Below are positions 34,164 to 44,100 of a stretch of DNA of 64,000 nt, in pieces (the stretch's first letter is position 1; the number at the start of each line of letters is the position of its first letter). Source of the DNA: Flavobacteriaceae bacterium (lineage in GTDB: Bacteria; Bacteroidota; Bacteroidia; Flavobacteriales; Flavobacteriaceae); NCBI GenBank assembly GCA_002723295.1, contig PBNP01000013.1, positions 1-64,000 on the forward strand, read 5' to 3'. A model generated the notes under the pieces. The model did no database searches, had not been told where the DNA came from, and saw only the letters and a program-made list of their open reading frames with translations. Made by a program: the position numbers and the translations under genes.

Positions 34164-34285
34164 AAAATTATCATCCTTAATGCAAAATAATCATTTAAGA
34201 TTAAAACAAGAGTATTTATACTTTGCGCAATTCAGATTAAATTTTTATACATTTAGTTTAATATTGATCAAAACTCATAAATAAA

Positions 34286-35896
34286 ATGAAAAAATTTAGC
34301 TCTTCTTTTACTGGTAATATTTTTATTATTAGTTGCCTAATGTTTCAACTAAATGTTGTAGCTCAAAAAAAATATTCAAAATCTAAATTAAAAAAACATA
34401 AAACAGAAGCTAACTCAATTATTCAAGAAAATCATAAAAAAACTCAAGTCATGATTGATAAGATTTTTAGTTTTGCTGAATTAGGATTTCATGAGATAGA
34501 ATCATCTAAATATCTTACAAAGATACTTGCAGATTCAGGTTTTGAAATCTCCTATGGGGTTTCTGGAATCCCAACAGCTTGGTTTGCTAAGTGGTCTAAT
34601 GGCAAAGGTCCTGTGATTGCTTTAGGAAGTGATGTTGACTGTATTCCAAAGGCTTCTCAGTATCCTGGAGTTGCATATCATAAACCCATTATTGAAGGAG
34701 CCCCTGGTCATGGGGAAGGGCATAATTCAGGAATTCCATTAAATATAACTGCCGCGTTAGCAGTTCAAAAAATTATGAAATCAAATAATTTAAAAGGAAC
34801 TTTGGTTTTGTGGCCTGGAATAGCTGAAGAATTAGTTGCATCTAAGGCATGGTTTGTTCGCGATGGATTATTTGATGGAGTTGACATGTGCATTTTTACT
34901 CACGTTTCTAGTAATCTTGGTGTTTCATGGGGTCAGGCAACAGGAACTGGACTTATTTCTGTGGAATATACTTTTGAGGGAGAAGCTGCCCATTCAGCTG
35001 GTGCACCATGGAGAGGCAGAAGTGCTCTTGATGCTGCAGAACTCATGAATATAGGATGGAACTATAAAAGAGAGCATTTGCATCCTTTAAAGCGATCTCA
35101 TTCTATTTTTACAGACGCAGGGGATCAACCAAATGTTGTTCCATCAAAAGCTTCAATATGGTTCTATTTAAGAGATATTTATTATGAGGGAATTATGAAA
35201 ATGTATGAAGATGCAAATAACATAGCTGATGGTGCTGCAAAAATGACAGACACAAAAGTTAGCTCTAGGGTTGTTGGAACAGCTTGGCCTAGACATTTTA
35301 ATAAAGTTATTGCTGAAACTATGTATAAAAACATTCAAAAAGTTGGTCTTCCAAAATGGTCCCCAGAAGATCAGTCTTTAGCAAAAGCTGTTCAGAAAGA
35401 AGTTGATTCTAAATATTCTGAAGGACTAGCGACAAAATTAAGACCCCTTGGAAAACCATCTAAAGTTTTAGTAAGTGGTGGGTCTGATGATATCGGAGAT
35501 ATCTCATGGACTGTCCCGACTGTGACCCTTCGTTTTCCTTCTAATATTCCGGGGTTACAAGGACATCATTGGTCCAATGCAATTACAATGGCAACTCCTA
35601 TTGCTCATAAAGGAGCTACAGCAGGAGCAAAGGTTGTCGCAATGACAGTTTTAGATTTTTTAACTCAACCAGATTTACTAGATTCTGCTAAAGACTATTT
35701 TGAAAACACTCAGAAAAAAGAAACAAAATATAGGCCTATGATTAGCGATGATGATCCGCCTCCAATTGAATTAAATACTCAAATTATGGAAACATTTAGA
35801 AAGACAATGGAGCCATATTATTTTGATGAAAATAAATATGATACATATTTAGATCAGCTTGGAGTTTCATATCCTACATTAAAGAAAAAAAAGTAA
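34286..35896 (+). CDS. Exported M20-family amidohydrolase, AbgB-like (p-aminobenzoyl-glutamate hydrolase type)
   Basis: This is a 536-residue protein with a signal peptide (to about 26, LNVVAQ). The M20 catalytic domain shows SFAELGFHEIES, ALGSDVDCIPKA, then GHGEGHNSGIPLN, WPGIAEELVASKAW and the dimerisation-domain opening AAHSAGAPWRGRSALDAAELMN. This is the AbgB-type pattern. In related enzymes the segment reads GHGCGHN; here the Cys position is Glu144, which may alter metal binding. The substrate could be an amide of glutamate or another amino acid. Followed after 20 bases by a Tat-signal aminotransferase. Confidence 0.85.
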   Translation: MKKFSSSFTGNIFIISCLMFQLNVVAQKKYSKSKLKKHKTEANSIIQENHKKTQVMIDKIFSFAELGFHEIESSKYLTKILADSGFEISYGVSGIPTAWFAKWSNGKGPVIALGSDVDCIPKASQYPGVAYHKPIIEGAPGHGEGHNSGIPLNITAALAVQKIMKSNNLKGTLVLWPGIAEELVASKAWFVRDGLFDGVDMCIFTHVSSNLGVSWGQATGTGLISVEYTFEGEAAHSAGAPWRGRSALDAAELMNIGWNYKREHLHPLKRSHSIFTDAGDQPNVVPSKASIWFYLRDIYYEGIMKMYEDANNIADGAAKMTDTKVSSRVVGTAWPRHFNKVIAETMYKNIQKVGLPKWSPEDQSLAKAVQKEVDSKYSEGLATKLRPLGKPSKVLVSGGSDDIGDISWTVPTVTLRFPSNIPGLQGHHWSNAITMATPIAHKGATAGAKVVAMTVLDFLTQPDLLDSAKDYFENTQKKETKYRPMISDDDPPPIELNTQIMETFRKTMEPYYFDENKYDTYLDQLGVSYPTLKKKK

Positions 35897-35916
35897 TATT
35901 TAAAACAATTTAAATT

Positions 35917-37032
35917 ATGCAAACAAGAAGAGATTGGCTTCGTGCATCTGTTGGATTAGGAGGATTATTTATAGCTCCAGAATTAATGTTCTCAAATCAA
36001 GAAATTAAGCGTTTTCGTCCACGCCCATTTCTAAAACAAGTAAAATTAAGCTCTAATGAAAACCCATATGGACCATCTGAATCAGTACAAAAATCTGTTG
36101 TTGAAGCATTTAATCATGGATGTCGATATCCATATGAATACTCTGATGCTCTTGCTGTAAAACTGGCTAAGAAACATGGTGTTGAACCTGAAAGTATAAT
36201 TATTACAGGAGGCTCTACAGAAGGATTAAAAATAACTGGGCTTACCTTTACTCAAGGTGGAGGTGAAATTATAGCAGGAGAGCCTACATTTTTAGCAATG
36301 ATGACTTATGCTGAGCAATGGGGAGCTAAAATAAAGTGGGTGCCTGTTGCGGAAGATAAAGGGTATGACCTTAATGGTATTAGTGATAGAATTAATAGTA
36401 ACACCAAACTGATTTTTTTATGTAATCCAAATAATCCAACTGGAACAGTAATTCCTAAAAACAAACTTGAAGATTTTTGTATTTCTGCAAGTAAAAAAAC
36501 AATAGTTTTTAGTGATGAGGCGTATTATGATTTTATACAAACTCCAGATTACCCATCTATGGATAACTTAGTTAGAAAAGGGGCAAATATAATTGTTTCG
36601 AAAACTTTCTCTAAAGTTTATGGATTAGCTGGATTTAGAATAGGATACTTAATTGCCCCACCTCATTTGGCAAAAAAAATAAGACCAAATGTTGTTGCCA
36701 TGAGTAATGTTTTGGCAATTGCAGCTGCTGATAAAGCTTTAGAAGACAATGATTTTTATAATTTTTCATTAAATAAAATAGCTCAAGGAAGGAAAATGAT
36801 TACTGAAACATTAGAAGAATTAAAACTTGAACATGTTCCTTCAAATACAAATTTTGTTTTCTTTCATTCAAACAAACACATAGATGTATTAGGGAAACTA
36901 ATGTTAGAAAAAGGAATTAAAATTGGCAGACCGTTTCCTCCATTTTATGACTGGTGTAGAATAAGCATAGGAACTCTTCCAGAAGTTCAAGCTTTCAATA
37001 ATGCAATTAAAGAAGTTTATCAAAAGGGATAA
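35917..37032 (+). CDS. Tat-exported class I/II aminotransferase (histidinol-phosphate aminotransferase-like)
   Basis: This 371-residue protein begins with a twin-arginine signal (TRRDWLRASVGLGGLFIAPEL). A fold-type I aminotransferase domain follows: LSSNENPYGPSESV, ITGGSTEGLKI, LCNPNNPTGTVIP, DEAYYDFI and the PLP lysine in SKTFSKVYGLAGFRIGYL. The sequence is closest by eye to HisC-like enzymes. The Tat signal implies folding with PLP in the cytoplasm before export, so it is probably not the biosynthetic HisC. Such exported aminotransferases recur in Bacteroidota, but their substrates are unknown. It likely shares an operon with the exported amidohydrolase upstream. Confidence 0.88.
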   Translation: MQTRRDWLRASVGLGGLFIAPELMFSNQEIKRFRPRPFLKQVKLSSNENPYGPSESVQKSVVEAFNHGCRYPYEYSDALAVKLAKKHGVEPESIIITGGSTEGLKITGLTFTQGGGEIIAGEPTFLAMMTYAEQWGAKIKWVPVAEDKGYDLNGISDRINSNTKLIFLCNPNNPTGTVIPKNKLEDFCISASKKTIVFSDEAYYDFIQTPDYPSMDNLVRKGANIIVSKTFSKVYGLAGFRIGYLIAPPHLAKKIRPNVVAMSNVLAIAAADKALEDNDFYNFSLNKIAQGRKMITETLEELKLEHVPSNTNFVFFHSNKHIDVLGKLMLEKGIKIGRPFPPFYDWCRISIGTLPEVQAFNNAIKEVYQKG

Positions 37033-37070
37033 TTATTAATTGAACTAAAAATAAATTTAAGAGTAGACTT

Positions 37071-37949
37071 ATGAAATCGAACTTAAAGATTATTTTATTC
37101 ATTATCATTATTTTATTTATCACATTGATTTTGGCCTATGGAGTAGGATATGGTGATGATAATTATTCATTTATTGATTCTCTGGCTTTTAAAGCATGGG
37201 CTATAATTTTTTTAATTCAGCTCATAGTTTTTGTCCCTTCATTTTTGTTTAAAACTGAGTTCTTTTTTGATCTTACTGGAGGAATCACGTTTTTATCTAC
37301 ATCAATTTTTTTAGGTTTAGAACTAATAAAAGGCGAGCAAAATTTAATCAATTATCGTTTAATACCATTATTTCTTGTTGTATTTTGGGCAGTTCGATTA
37401 AGTGCCTTTCTGTTTTTAAGAATTAAAAAGTCAGGATTAGACGTTAGATTTAATGAAATAAAGAAAAATTTTTTTAGATTTCTGCTTACCTGGACTCTTC
37501 AAGGTTTTTGGGTTTTTATGTGCATGCTTCCTCTTTTAGTAATTGCGGCCTCTAAAGAACCATTAAACAAAGTATTCTTATTTGCTGGCATTTCATTATG
37601 GATATTAGGATGGTTGATTGAAATTATTTCAGATACTCAAAAAACTATATTTAATTCAGATCCAAACCGTAAAGGAAAATTTATATCAACAGGGCTTTGG
37701 TCGATTTCAAGACATCCTAATTATTTTGGAGAATTAGTTCTTTGGATAGGAATAACTGTAATTGCATTTCCAACATTAAATGGGCTAAAATATTTAGCTT
37801 TGATTACACCGGTTTTTGTCTATTTACTATTAAAAAATGTTAGCGGCGTTAATCTTTTGGAAAAAAGTGCTGAAAAAAAATGGGGCAAAGAAGAAGAATA
37901 TCAAATTTATAAAAATAACACACCAGTTTTTTTCCCAAAAATATTTTAA
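37071..37949 (+). CDS. DUF1295 / steroid 5-alpha-reductase-like membrane protein
   Basis: This 292-residue integral membrane protein has about seven hydrophobic helices. The C-terminal block GKFISTGLWSISRHPNYFGELVLWIGI is the NADPH-binding signature of the DUF1295/ICMT/steroid reductase superfamily, and GVNLLEKSAEKKWG near the end is also typical. Members reduce or methylate lipid-like substrates. It is followed 2 bases later by an NADP-dependent oxidoreductase gene, so the two are probably co-expressed and may act on related compounds. Confidence 0.87.
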   Translation: MKSNLKIILFIIIILFITLILAYGVGYGDDNYSFIDSLAFKAWAIIFLIQLIVFVPSFLFKTEFFFDLTGGITFLSTSIFLGLELIKGEQNLINYRLIPLFLVVFWAVRLSAFLFLRIKKSGLDVRFNEIKKNFFRFLLTWTLQGFWVFMCMLPLLVIAASKEPLNKVFLFAGISLWILGWLIEIISDTQKTIFNSDPNRKGKFISTGLWSISRHPNYFGELVLWIGITVIAFPTLNGLKYLALITPVFVYLLLKNVSGVNLLEKSAEKKWGKEEEYQIYKNNTPVFFPKIF

Positions 37950-37951
37950 GT

Positions 37952-38968
37952 ATGGATACTAATTTAATTAATTACAAGCAAGTTTTAAAAAATAGACCTT
38001 ATGGAATCCCTGATGATAATACCTGGGAATTAGTTAAAACTAAAATTGAGGATTTAAAAGATGGTGAGATGTTAATCCAACAAGATTATATATCATTGGA
38101 TCCTGCTATGCGCGGATGGATGAATGATGTCAGATCCTATATACCTCCAGTACAAATAGGCGAAGTAATGAGAGCTGGTTCATTGGGCAGGGTTATAAGA
38201 GTCTCAGGAAAAACTCCATTTAAAGTTGGAGACTATGTTTCTGGTTGGGGCGGTGTTCAATCGTATATTATTACAAAGGGAGAAAATTTCTACAAAATTA
38301 ATCCTGATAGATCATCTTTAACATCTTATTTAGGAGCACTTGGAATGCCTGGAATGACCGCATATTTTGGAATTTTAGAAGTTGGAGAAATAAAAGAAGG
38401 CGAAACAGTTTTGGTTTCTGGAGCTGCGGGTGCGGTAGGAAGTATTGTTGGTCAAATTGCAAAAATAAAAGGATGTAATGTGGTTGGAATTGCTGGAGGA
38501 AAATCTAAATCAAAATATGTAGTTGAATCCTTAGGGTTTGATTCTTGTATTGACTACAAAGAGGCGAATTTAGTAAATGAATTGAAAAAATATTGTCCAA
38601 AAGGCATTGATGTTTATTTTGACAATGTTGGAGGGGAAATCTTAGATACTGCATTGGTGTTTTTACGAAAAAAAGCTAGAGTTGTTATTTGTGGAGCAAT
38701 ATCTCAGTATAATTCAACTGGAAACATTATTGGTCCAAAAAATTACTTATCATTATTGGTAAATCGCGCTTCTATGAGAGGAATGATTGTCCTTGATTAC
38801 GCAGCTGAATATGGGGTTGCAATGAAACAAATCTCTGAGTGGATCCAGGAGGGAAGAATAGTTCATAAAGAAGATGTTTATGAGGGGATTGAAAATTTTA
38901 GAGATGTCTTTTTGCGCTTATTTACAGGAGATAAAATCGGAAAATTAATTTTAAAAATATCTAAATAA
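37952..38968 (+). CDS. NADP-dependent MDR oxidoreductase (CurA/PTGR/leukotriene B4 dehydrogenase-like)
   Basis: This 338-residue zinc-free medium-chain reductase opens with DYISLDPAMRGWMND, typical of the CurA/PTGR group. It continues LGMPGMTAYFGILEVGEIKEGETVLVSGAAGAVGSIVGQIAKIKG (nucleotide-binding core; glycine-rich AAGAVG) and DVYFDNVGGEILD. This group reduces the carbon-carbon double bond of enones or 2-alkenals using NADPH. Full length and no export signal. A bidirectional terminator follows. It is tightly spaced to the DUF1295 gene. Confidence 0.92.
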   Translation: MDTNLINYKQVLKNRPYGIPDDNTWELVKTKIEDLKDGEMLIQQDYISLDPAMRGWMNDVRSYIPPVQIGEVMRAGSLGRVIRVSGKTPFKVGDYVSGWGGVQSYIITKGENFYKINPDRSSLTSYLGALGMPGMTAYFGILEVGEIKEGETVLVSGAAGAVGSIVGQIAKIKGCNVVGIAGGKSKSKYVVESLGFDSCIDYKEANLVNELKKYCPKGIDVYFDNVGGEILDTALVFLRKKARVVICGAISQYNSTGNIIGPKNYLSLLVNRASMRGMIVLDYAAEYGVAMKQISEWIQEGRIVHKEDVYEGIENFRDVFLRLFTGDKIGKLILKISK

Positions 38969-38977
38969 ATTAATAAA

Positions 38978-39000
38978 AAAGGCCTCTTTTTGAGGCCTTT
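38978..39000. terminator. Bidirectional terminator
   Basis: AAAGGCCTC (38978-38986), loop TTTTT, then GAGGCCTTT (38992-39000), flanked by A-rich and T-rich runs. It lies 10 bases after the oxidoreductase stop and 25 bases after the convergent gene's stop at 39025, so it can serve both strands. Confidence 0.88.
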
Positions 39001-39024
39001 AATTTGTGTTGAAATTATATAATA

Positions 39025-39762
39025 TTAATTTCTCCAAGGAGAGCTAAGTTCTGGCATTCGTTTAGTATGACGAACCCTTCTTCCGTTTGGCATCAAAGCA
39101 TCATTAAATCTATCACGATCTTCCCTAAAGGAGTCTTCTCCATATAAATCATTGTATTTATCAACTACCTTTGAGCCTTTCCAATCATCAGCTTCCCCAG
39201 CAAAATCTTTATGATGGAACCTTACCATCACCCAATTTCCATTACATCCAGACTTACACTCCATAACCCCTACTCTTCGATCAAGGTTTAATGATTCTAG
39301 CGATTTTTTAATTCTATTTCTAAATCTCCAAAAGTCTTTACTACCCGAATCTTTATAATTATAAAAATAAATTCTTCTATGGTTAACTCTTTTCATAGGT
39401 TCAGGGGAATATGTAGCTTCTTTATTTATTTGCCACATACTATTTCCTTCTGAGGTATGAAGTGGACCAACAGTTTTTTGCCAATAAGCATTCCCTACCT
39501 TATCAACTTTATCAAACTCACCAGGAGATTGAGCAATCTGCATCCTAACATAATTCCATGCATTCGGACCAGTTAAAATCTGAAAAGTAACCCATCTTGG
39601 CTGATCTTCCTTACTGTTGTACATCTTGGTTTTTTTTGCAACAGCAGCTTCAAATTTATCTACATTAGCTGGGTCTACTTTTAAAACCCTACTTTGTATA
39701 ACTTGAGAGTATGAAACAGTCAAAAACAGTGATGCTAAAAGTGTTAAAAATATTTTTTTCAT
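39025..39762 (-). CDS. Secreted protein of unknown function
   Basis: This is a 245-residue protein with a signal peptide (to about residue 19, LTVSYSQ). The mature part is rich in Arg, Lys and aromatic residues and seems to have two similar ferredoxin-like halves. The first has SRVLKVDPANVDKFEAAVAKK...FQILTGPNAWNYVRMQIA and the second RRIYFYNYKDSGSKDFWRFRNRIKK...NGNWVMVRFHHKDF, which recalls a dimeric alpha/beta-barrel (ABM-like) fold. This is weak evidence, and I do not recognise a named family. Two Cys (CKSGC) sit near residue 169. It has a perfect Bacteroidota promoter upstream. Confidence 0.72.
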   Translation of the reverse strand: MKKIFLTLLASLFLTVSYSQVIQSRVLKVDPANVDKFEAAVAKKTKMYNSKEDQPRWVTFQILTGPNAWNYVRMQIAQSPGEFDKVDKVGNAYWQKTVGPLHTSEGNSMWQINKEATYSPEPMKRVNHRRIYFYNYKDSGSKDFWRFRNRIKKSLESLNLDRRVGVMECKSGCNGNWVMVRFHHKDFAGEADDWKGSKVVDKYNDLYGEDSFREDRDRFNDALMPNGRRVRHTKRMPELSSPWRN

Positions 39763-39789
39763 TATTGAAATTTTTTAATTAATAGGCGC

Positions 39790-39820
39790 CAAATTTATTA
39801 ATTATTTTAAATAATTCAAA
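39790..39820 (-). promoter_or_regulatory. Bacteroidota-type promoter on the minus strand
   Basis: On the minus strand TTTG (39820-39817), a 19-base spacer and TAAATTTG (39797-39790) match the -33/-7 consensus perfectly and have the same spacing as the promoter at 6916. The start codon at 39762 is 28 bases downstream. Confidence 0.8.
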
Positions 39821-39930
39821 CCCGCATATTTTTAGAAATCTAAAAATTACTATTAAGGTTAGTAGTTTTAATATTGATGATTGGGAAATTTTAGAAATGA
39901 AAATTGAATAAATTTTCTTTAATTAGTATT

Positions 39931-40122
39931 ATGAAAAAAATGTCCTACTTATTATTTGCATTATCAATCATATTATTTATCGCTTACAATTTTTCTCACT
40001 CATATGTAGACAATAATGGAATTTTAATAGAGTCTTTTTATTTACTACCCATTGGTTACTTATTCCTTTCTTTATCTTTAATATTGTTTATTTTAAATAA
40101 AATAAATATCAAAAAATATTAA
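39931..40122 (+). CDS. DUF3955-like small membrane protein
   Basis: The ATG at 39931 gives 63 residues; a TTG upstream would add nine. It has two hydrophobic helices (about 5-22 and 38-57). The segment NNGILIESFYLLPIGYLFL between and into the second helix matches the pattern of DUF3955, a family of small two-helix proteins of unknown function. It is an orphan gene between two minus-strand genes. Confidence 0.72.
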   Translation: MKKMSYLLFALSIILFIAYNFSHSYVDNNGILIESFYLLPIGYLFLSLSLILFILNKINIKKY

Positions 40123-40228
40123 AAAAAGAGTTTTAAATTATTTACTCCAAACATTATTTTAAATAACCAACATTTTATTTTTATTTTAATTAATTGACTT
40201 GATAATAATTTGTAATACTATTTTGAGA

Positions 40229-40987
40229 TTATTCCATAGCATATAAAATCCCTTTTAAAAGGAGCTTTTGAAACCTTGAGTCTTCATAAGTTGATTTAGC
40301 ATGACCCATTCCGGTATAAAAAGATCTTCCTCCGTCAAATTCATGATACCAAGCAATAGGATGATAAGAGCCGTTTTTGCCACCTTCATAAGTTGTTTCA
40401 TCTAAGTATAGTAATGGGATAATATTTGCGTTTTTAAAATCATAATTATACCATTCATCTTCTATTTCCCATCGTTGATTTAAATGTGATGTAAAAAAGG
40501 AGTCTTCTAATGAAGTTTGGATTGAAGCTTTAGGAGTTCCCTTTGGATGAGAAACGAAATATGCACCAACAAGATTTCCATACCAAGACCAGTCATATTC
40601 TGTATCAGCTGCGGAATGAATCCCCACAAAACCTTTACCTGATTGAATAAAACTCTTAAAAATTTCTTGTTGGTTTTCATTGAAAATATTAAGGGTAGTA
40701 CATAAAAAAACTATAGCATCAAAGTTCATAAAATCAATTGATTCTATTGATTCGGGATTTTTTGAATGGTATACTTCAAAGTTATTGCTCTTGCCTAATT
40801 TTTTAATTAAATTTTTTCCAGCAGGAATAGCATCTTTGTGGACATATCCTTTTGTTGTTGTTAAAACAAAAATACTTTTTGAAAAATTAGGGTTTTCATA
40901 TAGTATTTCAATTTGTGAAAAAGCCGTTGAAATTGATAAAATGCTAATTATCAATGAAATAAGAAGAGCGCTATAGTATTGTTTCAC
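40229..40987 (-). CDS. Secreted ThuA-domain protein (trehalose-utilisation/glutamine-amidotransferase-like)
   Basis: I prefer the GTG at 40987, which gives 252 residues with a clean signal peptide (KQYYSALLISLIISILSISTAFSQ); a TTG at 41008 adds seven residues. The ThuA domain shows VLTTTKGYVHKDAIPAG, NFDAIVFLCTTLNIF, GKGFVGIHSAADTEYDW, the WEIEDEWYNYDF strand and GRSFYTGMGHAKSTYEDSRF. ThuA-like domains resemble class I amidotransferases and occur in sugar-degradation loci; the reaction is uncertain. It is divergent from the giant adhesin gene. Confidence 0.85.
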   Translation of the reverse strand: MKQYYSALLISLIISILSISTAFSQIEILYENPNFSKSIFVLTTTKGYVHKDAIPAGKNLIKKLGKSNNFEVYHSKNPESIESIDFMNFDAIVFLCTTLNIFNENQQEIFKSFIQSGKGFVGIHSAADTEYDWSWYGNLVGAYFVSHPKGTPKASIQTSLEDSFFTSHLNQRWEIEDEWYNYDFKNANIIPLLYLDETTYEGGKNGSYHPIAWYHEFDGGRSFYTGMGHAKSTYEDSRFQKLLLKGILYAME

Positions 40988-41067
40988 AATTGTCAATTTT
41001 TCAACCAATTTAAAAAATTTTTTTATTGGATTTTTCTTGGCGCTATTTTCTAAGTTGTGAAACTAGA

Positions 41068-41099
41068 TTTGTATTGATTTTTTATTATATTTATTCTTG
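41068..41099 (+). promoter_or_regulatory. Probable promoter of the adhesin operon
   Basis: TTTG at 41068-41071, a 20-base spacer, then TATTCTTG at 41092-41099 (7 of 8 matches to TAnnTTTG). It lies 36 bases before the ATG at 41136 in the divergent region with the ThuA gene. Confidence 0.5.
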
Positions 41100-41135
41100 C
41101 TAGCTGTCCCCTTTTGGGAAATAACAAAAAAAATT

Positions 41136-44100
41136 ATGAAAAAATTATTTTACTTAATTGTCTTCTTAGCTCATCTTGGATGGGGAATGGAGACAGATCC
41201 TATTATTGAAAAAACTCCTTTAACACCTAACTCCTCTTCGAGTGAATTTGTCTTGAATGATTTAGATTATTTGGTTACTTCAATTGTAACGGAGACCAGT
41301 AGTTCTTCAACAGACACTTCAACAACTTCTAGTGATACAAGTAGTGGAGGTGGAAACAGTTCTGGTGGTGGAGGAAGCAGTTCAGGAACCTCTTCAAACA
41401 CTTGCCCTGATGCTCATAGTGATCAACCTCAACTTCATTTTCCTCAAGACCTGGAATCTTTTACTTTTCCTTTGACTGAGTTATGGCATGATGCCGATGG
41501 AGATCAGTTAGCTTTTTCAATTTCACAATTAAATCCTTCTTCAGCTGGACAGGCTAGCCTTAGTGGTTCTGTTGTAACTGTTAACTTTAATAATTCAGGT
41601 ATTTCTGCTGGAGATGTAGTTAAACTAACAACCTATGCAAATGATGGGGAATGTCAGCGTGAATTTGAATTGATTATAAATATTACTGCTTCCTCCACAG
41701 GTACAACAAGTGGAACAGGCGGCGGAGGAAACAATTCTGGCACAGACTCTAATACTACTGGAGGAAATAATTCTGGAACAAGTTCTGAAACCACAGGAGG
41801 AGGGAATAACTCAGGAAATTGTGATATAGCCTTTTATGATGGATATACTAATGGATACATTGAGGTAAATTATGTTCAAGGTCAAGAAGGTCTAGCTAGC
41901 GCTATGTCATTCGATAATGTAATGTATAGCACATCTAACCAAAACATTCAATTTAGCATAGTTGACATTTTAGCTCCATCTGATGCTTTTAATTCTACAC
42001 CTACTCTGTCAGGTTCTAATAATCTTCTTAGCTGGGACTTGAGTGGACAACCTGGAAATTTTGAAATTATTGTAAGAGGGGTATCTGATGTTTGTCAAGT
42101 TGACTTTAAGGTTCGTCTTAATGTTGATTCACAATCAGGTACAGGATCCGACACCACAGGTGGAGGAAATAATACAGGAACAGATTCTAATACTACTGGA
42201 GGAGGAGATGATGTTGGTCCTGATGGATATGATTGTCCATTTTATGAATTTAATATTGGTCCAAATGCATTAATTTTTGGTTTAGGCGGTGAAGCGACTA
42301 TTGACCTTTCTTCGTCACTGGATCAAATAGGTATTACTGCTACTAAATCTTGTGAGGCTTCTATAGTTTTTGAAATTGTAGATGAATACGGTGATCAACA
42401 AATAAACTATAATTACGATTGTGAAAAGAGAGAATTTAGTTTTACAGCCCCACAAAACGACTACTTTATAATTGCTGACATATATTTTAATACCCCTGAA
42501 ACTGGAACATCATCTTCAGAATGTATAGGTGGAATTGCTTTTGATATTACAAATGATATAAATAATCTTCCTGATGATGAAGAGGGCCCTGATGGAGGCG
42601 GTCCTGATGGAGGCGGTCCTGATGGAGGCGGTCCTGATGGTGGAGGCGATAGCACCTGTGAAGGAATTAATCTTGCATTTCCATTTGGACAAGAGCCAGT
42701 TGGGGTTATTAATCTAGATTCGGATGGTATTTGGGTTGACACTGGTGGTGATCCAGTTATATATGTTGACTTAACTTGGTTTGCTGCAAGTACAGGTAGT
42801 TCAAAATTATCTTATAGTATAACACAAACCCCTCAATCATCTACTGCATGGGTTGACGCTTCTATAAACAATGAAGCTGAATTACCTTATATGCAAATTG
42901 CATTTAGTGGAGAATATGGATTTCATGTTTTTGAAATTACAGCATACACTTCAGACCAGAGCTGTTCTGAATCTTTCCTTGTTCAAGTAGAGGTTCAACC
43001 TGCGCCAGAGGGGAATAACTGTCCTTATACAATACCTCAAAATGGACTTCCTCCTGTTGAAGGTAATACTGATCTTGGCTCTAGTAATATTAATCTTGCA
43101 GATTTCTTTGCTGATCCAGAAGGAGATGATCTTTCATTTACCGTTCAAATTTATCCTGATGATCAGGATATGGCTACAGCTGTTCTTGATGGAACTAACT
43201 TAACGGTGAATCTTAACGGGACAGCAGGTAGTGTTTGGGTTGATATTGCAGTTTCAGATGGAAATTGTACACACTATGATGGCTTTGAAATTAGAATTGG
43301 ATATGAAGTCAGTGAAGGATGTCCTGCGTTATGGCAAGATCGTATCCAAGTTCCTATTTCACCTATTGAAATGCAATTATGGTTCCCAATAGATTACTTG
43401 TTTGATGCTGACTTTGACTCGTTGCTATATGAAGAATTAAAAATTGAAGACAGTTCATATGCTAGCCTTGATTTAGGCTCAGAAGATGGAATGAATGCCC
43501 TTTATTTTAATCTTCCTGCAGATGGCCCTGAAGGCCAAACAACTATGAGTTTTGAGGTATATAATGTTGCTGATGGAACATGTGGAGACACTTATAACAT
43601 TATACTTGATTTTGTTTTTGATCAAGAATTTTATAATATGATTTTAAATGAAGGCGGTACTGGTGGCCCAGGAGGCCCTGATGGAGGCGGAGGCGGTCCT
43701 GATGGAGGCGGTCCTGATGGAGGCGGCCCTGATGGAGGCGGCCCTGATGGTGGTGGTCCTGATGATTATGATGATGACTGTTACGGAAATGCTCCTTATC
43801 CTGGAGATGAAGGATGGTGTAGTGCTGATTCTGAAATAATAATGCTTGACAATTATACTATTGATGGTGTTGTTGCTGGTGATAAAGAAACATTCCCAAT
43901 AAACGCTCCTATACTTAGTGAAACTGGAATATACATTGGTGATGTATTTAGCGATAATGTGTGTGCTGCTACAATTGTTGATTATTCAACAACGGGAGTT
44001 ACTCTAGAATTTACAGGAGAGCCAGGATCAACTGTTATAGTTTTTGAATTAAGAAAAGAGGGATCTTCAGATTCTGGAGATTGCCCTGCTGTATTAGCAT

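Noticed and set aside
42461..42742. Minus-strand open frame coding a Pro/Ser/Gly repeat
   Set aside because: It is the antisense shadow of the GPDGG minisatellite in the adhesin and has no signal of its own.
43648..43839. Plus-strand alternate frame with repeated LMEA units
   Set aside because: It is a frame-shifted reading of the same minisatellite within the adhesin gene; nothing supports translation.
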